Shown: piece after piece, positions 52,872-60,716 of the stretch
How positions within the stretch are numbered: the stretch's first letter is position 1
How the letters are laid out: the number at the start of each line of letters is the position of its first letter
Assembly: GCF_000178835.2 (NCBI RefSeq)
Contig: NC_015275.1
Location: forward strand, 889,001-953,000
Direction: 5' to 3'
DNA: 64,000 nt
Source of the DNA: Cellulosilyticum lentocellum DSM 5427
Lineage (GTDB): Bacteria > Bacillota > Clostridia > Lachnospirales > Cellulosilyticaceae
Made by a program: the position numbers and the translations under genes
Notes under the pieces: model-generated
Database searches by the model: none
What the model saw: the letters and a program-made list of their open reading frames with translations, nothing else
Told to the model about the DNA's origin: nothing

Positions 52872-53897
52872 ATGCAACAATACAATACGCATTATTTTAA
52901 ATATTATGCCCTAGACTCAAATATGGCTAACCCTACTGTAGTAAATTGCATAGAAGATGGTGGAACAGTAAGCTATAACAGCTTAGATAGTCTTAAGACA
53001 AATGCAAGATTAAAAGTATCATTGGATACAAGTGAGATATTTGATATTAAACGAATAAGAATATGCAGTGTTTTGAATGGCAACGAATTACCTTGTGGTA
53101 CATTTCTGGTAGCGACTCCAAGTAGTCAATTTAAAAGTGCAGTGCAGAGCATAGATGTAACTTGTTATAGCACCTTATGGCCTGTAAAGGTTGATAAATG
53201 CGACACTAGATATTATGTGCCATTAGGTACTAATGCAGTTAATGAAGTAAAACGTATACTAGGAAGGTTTGGGTATCAAGTGATTATCCCAGACAGTGCT
53301 AAGACTACTAGCGTTAATCAAGAGTGGGAAATAGGCACTAGTTATCTTGAAATAGTGAACAGCTTGCTTGATAGTATAGGCTACACAAGCTTATATGTAG
53401 ACGTATATGGCAATTATGTGGCTAAACCTTACATACTTCCAAGCTTAAGGGAAGCAGAAATTATATATGATTCAGATGATATTAATAATATCATTGAGCC
53501 TAGTGCTGAGAGTGAACTAGATTTGTTCAATGTCCCCAACAAGTTTATACGCTATGTGAATAGTCCAGAAGTAGACCTTGCAGCAGTATATATAAATTCT
53601 CGAGGTATAACAGGTACCGAAGCTACAGGAATAGTAAATGTAGATTCACAAGAGGTTAATGATGCATCAGATTATGACACCTTATATGAGCTATGTAAAA
53701 AAGCAGCTGAAGAAGCTACAAGTATTTATCATAAGGTCACTATTTACACTGCAATTAATCCAATTCATTTGTTCCTGAATTGTATACAGCTTAATCATTA
53801 TCAACTACGAGGGAAGTTTATAGAAACAAGCTGGGATATAGAGCTTAAGACAGGAGGCACTATGACACATAATTTAAGGGAGGTAATAGCGTGCTAA
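52872..53897 (+). CDS. Baseplate hub/tail protein
   Basis: 341 aa behind AGGAGGAG. It has the pattern of gp27-like/Tal-type hub domains: an N-terminal beta barrel (VSYNSLDSLKTNARLKVSLD), a middle LINSLLDSIGYTSLYVDVYGN-like unit (here IVNSLLDSIGYTSLYVDVYG) and a second barrel. It lacks a long tail-lysin extension. Overlaps the next gene by 7 bases. Confidence 0.75.
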   Translation: MQQYNTHYFKYYALDSNMANPTVVNCIEDGGTVSYNSLDSLKTNARLKVSLDTSEIFDIKRIRICSVLNGNELPCGTFLVATPSSQFKSAVQSIDVTCYSTLWPVKVDKCDTRYYVPLGTNAVNEVKRILGRFGYQVIIPDSAKTTSVNQEWEIGTSYLEIVNSLLDSIGYTSLYVDVYGNYVAKPYILPSLREAEIIYDSDDINNIIEPSAESELDLFNVPNKFIRYVNSPEVDLAAVYINSRGITGTEATGIVNVDSQEVNDASDYDTLYELCKKAAEEATSIYHKVTIYTAINPIHLFLNCIQLNHYQLRGKFIETSWDIELKTGGTMTHNLREVIAC

Positions 53898-54070
53898 AGT
53901 ATGCAAAAGTTACAACTCTAAACGAAAACGAATGTAAAGTTACATTTATCGGTGAGACAGTAGAAAGTCAAATGCCATACTATCGATTAGCAACATATAC
54001 TCCTATTCTGAATGACATTGTCGCAGTTGATGATGTGGCAAAAATCATAATTGGGAAGGTGGTGAAATAG
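53891..54070 (+). CDS. Small baseplate-region protein, 59 aa
   Basis: It begins at GTG 53891, with GGGAGGTAATA upstream, inside the preceding gene: [20 protein letters not shown] ... IIIGKVVK. A small beta-barrel pattern. Overlaps both neighbours. Its function is unknown, but the tight overlap shows it is a real member of the tail operon. Confidence 0.7.
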   Translation: MLKYAKVTTLNENECKVTFIGETVESQMPYYRLATYTPILNDIVAVDDVAKIIIGKVVK

Positions 54071-55206
54071 TGAGTGAATTAGTATTTAATGAGGAAATTA
54101 AGCAACTTACAGTAGACAATAAGAACTTTGCAGATTTATGGAACGGTGTTCATCAAAAATTACTAGAGAATACCAAGTTTAATAAGAAACAAATTGAAAA
54201 ACTGTTTAATGATTTAAATGATGTATTAGTACAGTTTGATGGCTACTTAACAGCAGATGAATTATATGCATTATTAGAGAAGGGAATAAAGGGAGATAAA
54301 GGAGATCCATTTACATATTTAGATTTTACAGCAGAGCAATTAGAAGCTTTAAAAGGCGAAAAAGGAGATGTAGGAGAACAGGGGCCACAGGGTGAAAAAG
54401 GCGAAGATGGGATAACATATACATTCACATTTGAAGATTTAACAGAGGCACAGAAAGAAACCTTAAAAGGAGCACAAGGCCCACAAGGAATACAAGGACC
54501 GAAGGGAGAAACAGGAGTTCAAGGCATACAAGGCCCTAAAGGAGATAAAGGAGATAAAGGAGAACAAGGTATACAGGGGCCACAAGGTATACAAGGCCCT
54601 AGTGGAGCAACAGCAATTAATGATGCTTCAACAGCAACAAATGCTATATGGAGTGCATATAAAACATATACCGAAATTGAAGGTTTAAAAACTACATCCG
54701 TTAATGGAAAAACACAAGTAGCAGTCGCTATTAACGGAAAACTAGGGACAGCATTAACGGTTGCTACTTCATATGCAGATATGGCTTATTATATTAATAG
54801 CATGGTTGGTAGTGTTATTGGTGCATTCACCTATTTAACAACTCCCTCAAACTTTCGTTTACACAAAAGTAACACTACCATATCTAATTGTAAACTCCAA
54901 GTTGGTACATTGATTTATTGTATGAACACAAGTGGTATAGGTTATATTGATACAAGTATTAGTAATCAAACAGGTGTATTTATGGAAGATGGTTTTATTC
55001 TTACCGAATTAGCCGGTTATGACTCTGATTTAATTGCTATACCTTCTAGTCAATTATTTCAATTCAAAGAAACTCTTTCAGCTGGTAACAGTCCGAATAG
55101 AAGATATTCTTCTCATTATTTTAGTATATTTAGAGTTGATAGAGCTAATTTTGATGCAACTGCATTTCGTAGTGGCACAACGTTATCATTCTTTGCAGTT
55201 GTATAA
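54070..55206 (+). CDS. Collagen-like tail fibre protein
   Basis: 378 aa from GTG 54070 (stop/start overlap), behind GGGAAGGTGG. N-terminal helical coil (~1-75), then Gly-X-Y repeats ([41 protein letters not shown]...) interrupted by two short segments of the type [14 protein letters not shown] / [19 protein letters not shown]-terminal beta-rich tip (~225-378) would bind the host. Typical receptor-binding fibre. Confidence 0.85.
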   Translation: MSELVFNEEIKQLTVDNKNFADLWNGVHQKLLENTKFNKKQIEKLFNDLNDVLVQFDGYLTADELYALLEKGIKGDKGDPFTYLDFTAEQLEALKGEKGDVGEQGPQGEKGEDGITYTFTFEDLTEAQKETLKGAQGPQGIQGPKGETGVQGIQGPKGDKGDKGEQGIQGPQGIQGPSGATAINDASTATNAIWSAYKTYTEIEGLKTTSVNGKTQVAVAINGKLGTALTVATSYADMAYYINSMVGSVIGAFTYLTTPSNFRLHKSNTTISNCKLQVGTLIYCMNTSGIGYIDTSISNQTGVFMEDGFILTELAGYDSDLIAIPSSQLFQFKETLSAGNSPNRRYSSHYFSIFRVDRANFDATAFRSGTTLSFFAVV

Positions 55207-55233
55207 ATAAAAAAATTTACGAGGTGATGTTTT

Positions 55234-55539
55234 ATGGCAAGATTATTAATTTGTAAGGACCAAGAGCAAAAAACTATACTTGTGCAACAGCAATTAGATG
55301 AAACTGAAAACATTACTTATTCAATCATAGAGAATCCACCAGAGATAGAGAAAATCGCAGGTAAGGTTGGTAAGTATGCTTTAGATGAAGCAGGTAATAT
55401 TATTGTTGTTTACGAGAATATTCCAAAAACAGACATTGAACTTTTAAAAGAAGAAAACACACAAATTAAAGAGCAGAATGTAATGCTTAATCAAGCAATT
55501 ACAGAGTTAAGTTTAGTTGTTTCTACACTTATGTCATAG
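55234..55539 (+). CDS. Tail-associated protein, 101 aa
   Basis: MARLLICKDQEQKTILVQQQ begins the protein; a beta-rich start is followed by a C-terminal coiled coil (LLKEENTQIKEQNVMLNQAI). The position between fibre and XkdX-like gene is shared with other clostridial phages. Function unknown, possibly fibre assembly. Confidence 0.7.
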   Translation: MARLLICKDQEQKTILVQQQLDETENITYSIIENPPEIEKIAGKVGKYALDEAGNIIVVYENIPKTDIELLKEENTQIKEQNVMLNQAITELSLVVSTLMS

Positions 55540-55558
55540 ATGAAAAGGAGATGATTTT

Positions 55559-55699
55559 GTGATATTTACAAAGAATAGTGCACTAGTAAAAGTATGGGTA
55601 GGAAATGTTCAGTCTGGGCTTTATACAAAGGAACAGGTACCTAAAATTTTTAATCTACAAGAGGTAGTTTGGGAAGTTCTAGAAGAAAGTACAAAGTAA
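55559..55699 (+). CDS. XkdX-like small protein, 46 aa
   Basis: From GTG 55559 behind AAAGGAGA: MIFTKNSALVKVWVGNVQSG then LYTKEQVPKIFNLQEVVWEV. Length, place before the holin and the LYTKEQVP motif fit the XkdX family of small phage proteins. Confidence 0.7.
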   Translation: MIFTKNSALVKVWVGNVQSGLYTKEQVPKIFNLQEVVWEVLEESTK

Positions 55700-55712
55700 A
55701 AGGAGAATAGAT

Positions 55713-56174
55713 ATGGACAGCATTAACCAGATAAAAATATATTTTATGGCTATTGTAGGGGCGATAGGTGGATTTATTGCACAGCTATTAGGAGGATGGA
55801 CGACAGATTTGCAAACTTTAGTGGTTTTTATGCTGGTAGACTTTGCCATGGGACTAGCCTTGGCAATATTTTTCAAGAAATCTAATAAGTCTACTACTGG
55901 AGCGCTCAACAGTACTAGCGCATGGAAAGGACTATGTAAAAAGGGAATAACCCTACTCATGGTCCTTGTAGCACACAGAATAGATATAACGCTAGGGTTA
56001 GAGTATATAAAGACAGCCACTATAATTGCATTTATTGTGGTTGAACTGATTTCTATTATAGAAAATGCAGGGTTGATGGGAATACCAATTCCTAAAGTGT
56101 TAGTAAATATTATAGACGTGCTTAAGCAGAAGGCAGGTGAAAGTGATGAACATCAAAGTAAACCCATCGAATAG
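55713..56174 (+). CDS. Phage holin
   Basis: 153 aa. The family signature VFMLVDFAMGLALAIFFKKS with about four hydrophobic segments and the C-terminal IENAGLMGIPIPKVLVNIID block place it in the toxin-secretion/phage-lysis holin family. It forms pores so that the amidase reaches the wall. Overlaps the amidase gene by 29 bases. Confidence 0.93.
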   Translation: MDSINQIKIYFMAIVGAIGGFIAQLLGGWTTDLQTLVVFMLVDFAMGLALAIFFKKSNKSTTGALNSTSAWKGLCKKGITLLMVLVAHRIDITLGLEYIKTATIIAFIVVELISIIENAGLMGIPIPKVLVNIIDVLKQKAGESDEHQSKPIE

Positions 56175-56910
56175 AAGCAACTACGGAAGTAAAAGGCAAT
56201 TAAGCTCTATTAAGTACATAGTAATCCACTATACTGGCAATGACGGAGACAGTGACGAAAGTAATTCAAATTACTTTAAAGGTGATAGGGGTGTATCAGC
56301 TCACTATTTTATTGATGATGACAGTATAACCCAAACAGTACAAGATGAGTATGTAGCATGGTCAGTAGGAGGAAAGAAATACCCAGACTGCTTACAAACA
56401 GGTGGAGGAAAATGGTATGGTAAATGTACAAATGCTAATTCAATAAGCATTGAGTTATGTGATTCAGTAAAAAATGGAAGATATGATTTTACAGAGAATA
56501 CGCTCAAACAGGCTACAGAACTCACGCTATTACTGATGGACAAGTACAATATTCCTAAAGAGAACGTAATAAGGCACTTTGATGTTACAGGAAAGGTATG
56601 TCCTTTACCATTCGTACGAGAGCCTAAACAATGGGAGTCATTTAAGTTAATACTAACTAGGCAGGATGTCGACTTACAAAAAGCAGTAGCTGCTATAGAA
56701 AAAAGTGGAATTGCAATCAATGTAACTAGTTGGAATGATGTTAGCAAGATTAATCTTAAGAATGTACCAGCACTACTCATCAAGCTTGGTGGATTAGACA
56801 AGCTAGTAAAAGCTGGCATTATATCTAATCATTCAACCTGGGTAAATGGTTCTTATACAGCTGATAATGTAAGAAGTCTTTTAATTAAATATGCAAATAA
56901 AATAGCCTAA
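56146..56910 (+). CDS. Endolysin, N-acetylmuramoyl-L-alanine amidase
   Basis: 254 aa from ATG 56146. The amidase_2 domain shows YIVIHYTGNDGD, GVSAHYFIDDDSITQTV, the conserved SISIELCDS and IRHFDVTGKVCPLPFV (zinc-binding and catalytic residues). The C-terminal ~70 residues contain two helical repeats ending in LIKYANKIA that may bind the wall. No signal peptide, as expected with a holin. The terminator follows at once. Confidence 0.94.
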   Translation: MNIKVNPSNRSNYGSKRQLSSIKYIVIHYTGNDGDSDESNSNYFKGDRGVSAHYFIDDDSITQTVQDEYVAWSVGGKKYPDCLQTGGGKWYGKCTNANSISIELCDSVKNGRYDFTENTLKQATELTLLLMDKYNIPKENVIRHFDVTGKVCPLPFVREPKQWESFKLILTRQDVDLQKAVAAIEKSGIAINVTSWNDVSKINLKNVPALLIKLGGLDKLVKAGIISNHSTWVNGSYTADNVRSLLIKYANKIA

Positions 56911-56938
56911 TCTATCAAGGTTAGGCTATTTTATTTTG
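56899..56938 (+). terminator. Terminator of the late operon
   Basis: A 12-bp stem AAAATAGCCTAA / TTAGGCTATTTT followed by ATTTT; its left arm includes the amidase stop. Confidence 0.88.
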
Positions 56939-57068
56939 AAAATTTAAAATAAAATGTTTTTTGCTTGCCTTATTTTATTTGATAGTATAATATTTTTGTA
57001 TAATATAAATAAATAGAAGAAAAATGAAAGATTTGTTTATAGTGGGCAATATACAAAAAAATTATTGA

Positions 57069-57299
57069 AAAGCATTATTCAACTCAGAGCTGGTTAAAGA
57101 GCTTATAGAGATTTGTAATTTAAAAGACGATTATTTTTGTAGAAATGATGGAGAACTAGTAAAAATACCAGAATGACTAATTAATAGGATAAATAAATTG
57201 ATTTCTATAATTAATTCGCCAATAGGGAGAAATTGTTTTTACTCATGTGACTTTGGACTAAAGTTTAAAAATTGTTCTAGTAAAAATCGAAATAGATAA
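57069..57299 (+). pseudogene. Possible gene remnant with an in-frame TGA
   Basis: One frame between the amidase and the cargo gene reads KALFNSELVKELIEICNLKD ... LVKIPE, then TGA (57174-57176), then LINRINKLISIINSPIGRNC ... up to TAA at 57297. Codon use on both sides looks coding, but there is no start codon or ribosome site, and TGA also stands directly before the first codon. It is probably the decayed end of an accessory gene. The rest of 56939-57331 is AT-rich with no other signal seen. Confidence 0.35.
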
Positions 57300-57331
57300 T
57301 CATTGGATTAATTTAAGTTAGGGAGGGTATT

Positions 57332-58342
57332 ATGGGAAAATTATTTATTAAACCTGTGAGTGCTGTTATTATAGCAATACTATTACTAGTGGTGACAGGA
57401 AAGACATTATTGCCGGGAGTATTTCATCTAATAAATAGAACAGATGTAGCTATCTATAATATATATGCAACTGATGGAAGATTTGGTGAAGATATATTTT
57501 TTTCAAAAGCGATAATAGAAAAAAGTAATTTATTTGAGGAAATAAGTAGTAATTTAGATGAGGATATATCGATTATTAATTCTAAACAAGAGCTAACAAA
57601 AGTGCTTTATAATAATAAAGATATTATTGCTAAAATAATTAATAATAACAAAGTATACTCTGAATATTTAAAAGGAAATGAAGTTACAGTAGACGATTTT
57701 TTTAATTGGTGCAAAAAAATTTCTGAAATTGATGAAGTAATTGTAGAAGCTGTTCTTTTTATTACATGCTTGATATATGCATTTATTTTTGTGGGATGTT
57801 ACAAATACAGGAAAAGATTTTATTTGTTTGCGGGGATTATATATGTTATATTCTCACTTTCAGTTTTTTCAAAAGGAATGTCAGATTATCTTTTAGTTCA
57901 TGCATTTAATTATATATCGTTAATGGAGAACATCACATATAATGAAATGGAAGTTTTAAGAACCACATTTATGTCGGCTTTCAAAGAAAGCATGGTAACT
58001 TTTATTATATTTGATACCCTAATTCAATTAATTGAATCAAAAAGAATAGAAAGAAAAAAACAGAATCTAAAGGATTTAATATATTCATTAGATCATATTT
58101 TTAATGTTATTAATAATTGCAGAGAGATAGATACAATATATAGACTTAAATTTAGATTTTCTATAGATGAGTTGTTAATTTTGTGCAAAAAAAATAAAGG
58201 TTCTTATTATAGGAGATTAGGGAAACAAATAAAAGATGATTTTTTTTGGGATAGTGGACATACATCAGAGGAATATATGCATAAGTTAAAACTAATTAGA
58301 GAATATATTTGGAAGTGTGACATAATAGCATTTATGAAGTAA
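57332..58342 (+). CDS. Prophage cargo membrane protein of unknown function
   Basis: 336 aa behind GGGAGGG. One membrane helix near the N-terminus (AVIIAILLLVVTG), a ~100-residue exposed segment, then two or three helices (~145-185 and ~215-230), then a cytoplasmic basic tail of ~105 aa. No domain recognised. It lies after the late terminator and before attR, the usual place for lysogenic-conversion genes such as superinfection exclusion, and is richer in A+T than the structural genes. Confidence 0.7.
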   Translation: MGKLFIKPVSAVIIAILLLVVTGKTLLPGVFHLINRTDVAIYNIYATDGRFGEDIFFSKAIIEKSNLFEEISSNLDEDISIINSKQELTKVLYNNKDIIAKIINNNKVYSEYLKGNEVTVDDFFNWCKKISEIDEVIVEAVLFITCLIYAFIFVGCYKYRKRFYLFAGIIYVIFSLSVFSKGMSDYLLVHAFNYISLMENITYNEMEVLRTTFMSAFKESMVTFIIFDTLIQLIESKRIERKKQNLKDLIYSLDHIFNVINNCREIDTIYRLKFRFSIDELLILCKKNKGSYYRRLGKQIKDDFFWDSGHTSEEYMHKLKLIREYIWKCDIIAFMK

Positions 58343-58406
58343 GTATTGATAACAATGGATATGGCAAGTTAAAAAATATAGAAGATTAAAGATAAAGAAA
58401 AATATC

Positions 58407-58428
58407 GTGGACAAAATTTGGACAAAAC
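58407..58428 (+). promoter_or_regulatory. Possible integrase arm-type sites, right
   Basis: GTGGACAAAATTTGGACAAA holds the same doublet as the attL side, in the same orientation, 104 bp before the attR core. Confidence 0.5.
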
Positions 58429-58433
58429 ATGAA

Positions 58434-58474
58434 TAAAACACGTGCAAAAAGTGACATTTAGCACGTGTTTTTAT
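58434..58474 (+). terminator. Terminator near attR
   Basis: AAACACGTGC / GCACGTGTTT stem followed by TTATT. It ends the cargo gene transcript before host DNA. Confidence 0.8.
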
Positions 58475-58531
58475 TGCTCTAAAAATGATGTAAGCTATTG
58501 ATGAGCAAATAAATGTGGTTAAAAATCAGTA

Positions 58532-58555
58532 TCCCCCAACTTGGTGTATTTTTTT
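58532..58555. other. attR core
   Basis: 24 bp identical to attL. Here the left arm of the terminator hairpin is missing, so the terminator is not rebuilt on this side. Confidence 0.85.
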
Positions 58556-58603
58556 TGCTCAAAATTTGAGGTTAGGCTAATTATTAATATAGAAATGAAA
58601 TAC

Positions 58604-58645
58604 AAAAAAGGTATTGTACATTTATTATAAGTACAATACCTTTTT
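58604..58645. terminator. Terminator of the zinc-ribbon protein gene
   Basis: A 15-bp stem AAAAAGGTATTGTAC / GTACAATACCTTTTT, able to work on both strands. Confidence 0.85.
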
Positions 58646-58673
58646 ATTTATTAATCTATATAAGACTAATTAA

Positions 58674-59417
58674 CTATTTTTGAATTTCAACGCCTTGTAA
58701 TTTTAAATATTGACCTTCAGTAACAGTAATATAAGTATCTCCTGTTGGGGCATCATTTGTTACGATTTCATCAAATACGCCTCTACTTCCAGAAGTTACT
58801 TCAATATATCCTATACTAGAAGTGAGCATCACTTTATACTCTCCAGCAGGGATATCTGTTCCTACTTTATACATACCATCTTGATATAATCCATTTTCAG
58901 GCACGATACTTGGAGCATCAGCTAAAGCATAAGTTTTACCACCTTGTAATTTTAGATATTCACCATCTTTTACAGTAATATATCGATGGCTGGCAACTGT
59001 ATCATTAGCAATGATGCTATCGAAGCTACCTGTAGAATCAGAAGTGATTTCCATGTAACCCATAGAATCAGCAATAAACAAGTATTCTCCTGCAGGAAGC
59101 TCAGTACCTATTTTATAGGTTCCAGCTTTAATAGCAGGATTTTTATCTTCAGGTTCTGGCGTTAATGCTGGAGTAGTAGTTGCGGTAGTATTCCCTGGAG
59201 TAATAGCTGGATTTTCAGTGTTAGGTTTGTTAGTAGTATCTGAAGATGGTGTATCTTCTGTGGTACCAGCTAAAGCTCCAATTATAAGAATAATAACTAC
59301 ATAAAACCACCATTTTTTATAAATAGGTTGTTTATTTTTTGCACCACATTTTGGACAGGTGGTAGCAGATGAAGCCATTTCTGTAGTACAAGTTTTACAT
59401 TTAATTAATTTACTCAT
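58674..59417 (-). CDS. Membrane-anchored zinc-ribbon protein with duplicated domain
   Basis: 247 aa. N-terminal zinc ribbon (CKTCTTEMASSATTCPKCGAKN), one membrane helix (WWFYVVIILIIGALAG), a Thr/Pro-rich linker (~52-95), and two copies of a ~65-residue beta domain: IKAGTYKIGTELPAGEYLFI ... GEYLKLQGG and QDGMYKVGTDIPAGEYKVML ... GQYLKLQGV. The topology puts the ribbon inside and the duplicated domains outside. Similar proteins occur on many clostridial genomes with no known role. It is host DNA, next to attR. Confidence 0.8.
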   Translation of the reverse strand: MSKLIKCKTCTTEMASSATTCPKCGAKNKQPIYKKWWFYVVIILIIGALAGTTEDTPSSDTTNKPNTENPAITPGNTTATTTPALTPEPEDKNPAIKAGTYKIGTELPAGEYLFIADSMGYMEITSDSTGSFDSIIANDTVASHRYITVKDGEYLKLQGGKTYALADAPSIVPENGLYQDGMYKVGTDIPAGEYKVMLTSSIGYIEVTSGSRGVFDEIVTNDAPTGDTYITVTEGQYLKLQGVEIQK

Positions 59418-59616
59418 AAATTAGTCTCCTTTAGTTAACATAACAACAGGATTATAATATACAATAAAAGATGAAACAAGAAAAAGTAGACAATTATAGG
59501 CATGGTATTAAAAGGAAAAGAGCATAATGCCAAGGAAGTTAAATATATTCTATTGGATAGGTCTTATAAATTACGATATAATCAAAATAAGAGAAAAGGT
59601 AAGAGAGGACTATTTT

Positions 59617-60612
59617 ATGAAGGTGACAATTAATGATGTGGCTCGCGAAGTAGGGGTATCAAAAGCAACAGTATCAAGGGTGCTGTCTAATAATGAACGG
59701 ATTAGTGAAGAAACAAGATTAAAGGTTAAAGAAGTTATTGAACGCTTGGGGTATAAGCCTAATGTGATGGCAAGAAACCTAGCTAGAAATCAAACCAAGA
59801 CTATAGGTGTTATTTTACCTATGGATGCTAGTGTATCCTTTGGTAATCCTATTTTTACTCAAATGATGCAAGGGATTAGTATGTATGCTCAAGAAAAACA
59901 TTATTTTCTAATGTATGCCTTTGGAAAGGAAGAAGAAGAGGAGCATAATATAGATGAATTTAGTCAAAATGGTATTGTAGATGGGATTATTATTTTGAAA
60001 TCAGAGGTAAATGATAAAACAATTAAGAAATTAAGAGAAAGTGGATTTCCTTTTGTAGTTATAGGGCGTCCGGGACGTGAAACATCTGTGCTATGGGTGG
60101 ATAATGATAACTTTGGAGCTACTTATGAAATAGCAGAAGCGATGATTAAGAAGGGACATAAAAAAATTGCTTTTGTAGGAGCAAAGCAGAAATGGACTGT
60201 ATCTAAAGATCGTCTTGAAGGTTATAAAAGAGCGCTAGAAGTTCACAACATATCTTATGAAGAAAAGTTGATTTATCATGGAGAAGCCTTTAATGAGCAA
60301 ACAGGAAAAGAGGCAATGGATTTACTTATAAAAGAATCACCTACAGCCATTATTGCTACGGATGATTTGATAGCAGTAGGCGTAAATGACTATTTAAACA
60401 AAATAGGGAGAGAGGTTAAGGCTTTGGTGGGATTTAACAATACGATGTTAGCAGCTTATCAAAAACCAGCTTTAGCGTCTGTAGAAATCTATGGAGAAAG
60501 ATTGGGGTATGCAGCTGCTAAACTACTAGTAGAACAATTAGAAGGTTATATAAAGGATCATATGCATGCTATTATTGAAACCAAGCTGATAGAACGTGAA
60601 TCTTTTAATTAA
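59617..60612 (+). CDS. LacI-family transcriptional regulator of the glucosidase locus
   Basis: 331 aa from ATG 59617 behind AGAGAGGA; a longer frame upstream has no site. The N-terminal helix-turn-helix (TINDVAREVGVSKATVSRVLSNN) and hinge helix (NVMARNLARNQT) precede a periplasmic-binding-type sensor domain (TIGVILPMDASVSFG ... TAIIATDDLIAVGVNDYL). It lies directly upstream of a GH13 gene with two matching operators, so it probably represses it and the PTS gene until an alpha-glucoside such as maltose appears (MalR-like). Confidence 0.9.
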   Translation: MKVTINDVAREVGVSKATVSRVLSNNERISEETRLKVKEVIERLGYKPNVMARNLARNQTKTIGVILPMDASVSFGNPIFTQMMQGISMYAQEKHYFLMYAFGKEEEEEHNIDEFSQNGIVDGIIILKSEVNDKTIKKLRESGFPFVVIGRPGRETSVLWVDNDNFGATYEIAEAMIKKGHKKIAFVGAKQKWTVSKDRLEGYKRALEVHNISYEEKLIYHGEAFNEQTGKEAMDLLIKESPTAIIATDDLIAVGVNDYLNKIGREVKALVGFNNTMLAAYQKPALASVEIYGERLGYAAAKLLVEQLEGYIKDHMHAIIETKLIERESFN

Positions 60613-60617
60613 TTTAA

Positions 60618-60706
60618 TGAAAACGGTTGCACAAATCGTTTTCTTATGTTAACATAAATAACATAAAAGAAATATTTTTTTAAGCAATCGTGAAACCGGT
60701 TGCACA
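60618..60706. promoter_or_regulatory. Promoter and two LacI-type operators of the GH13 gene
   Basis: TGAAAACGGTTGCACA (60618-60633) and TGAAACCGGTTGCACA (60691-60706) differ in one base. The first covers the -35 of a promoter TTGCAC (60627-60632)-N17-TAACAT (60650-60655); the second ends where the GH13 ribosome site AGGAGG begins. Two sites 73 bp apart could be bridged by a LacI tetramer or bound by two dimers. Confidence 0.8.
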
Positions 60707-60716
60707 GGAGGAAAAA

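Larger units (their letters stand above)
25773..58555. mobile_element. Integrated siphovirus-type prophage (about 32.8 kb)
   Basis: The element is bounded by the 24-bp direct repeat TCCCCCAACTTGGTGTATTT plus TTTT. It contains, in order, integrase, immunity genes, replication genes, an accessory island, an HK97-type packaging/head/tail cluster, lysis genes and a cargo gene next to attR. All essential modules appear intact, with no broken structural gene, so it may be inducible. Tail genes lack a contractile sheath, pointing to a long non-contractile tail. Confidence 0.93.

Noticed and set aside
57174-57176. TGA as selenocysteine codon
   Set aside because: No start codon, no redox motif around it and no clear SECIS-type hairpin just after it; decay is simpler.
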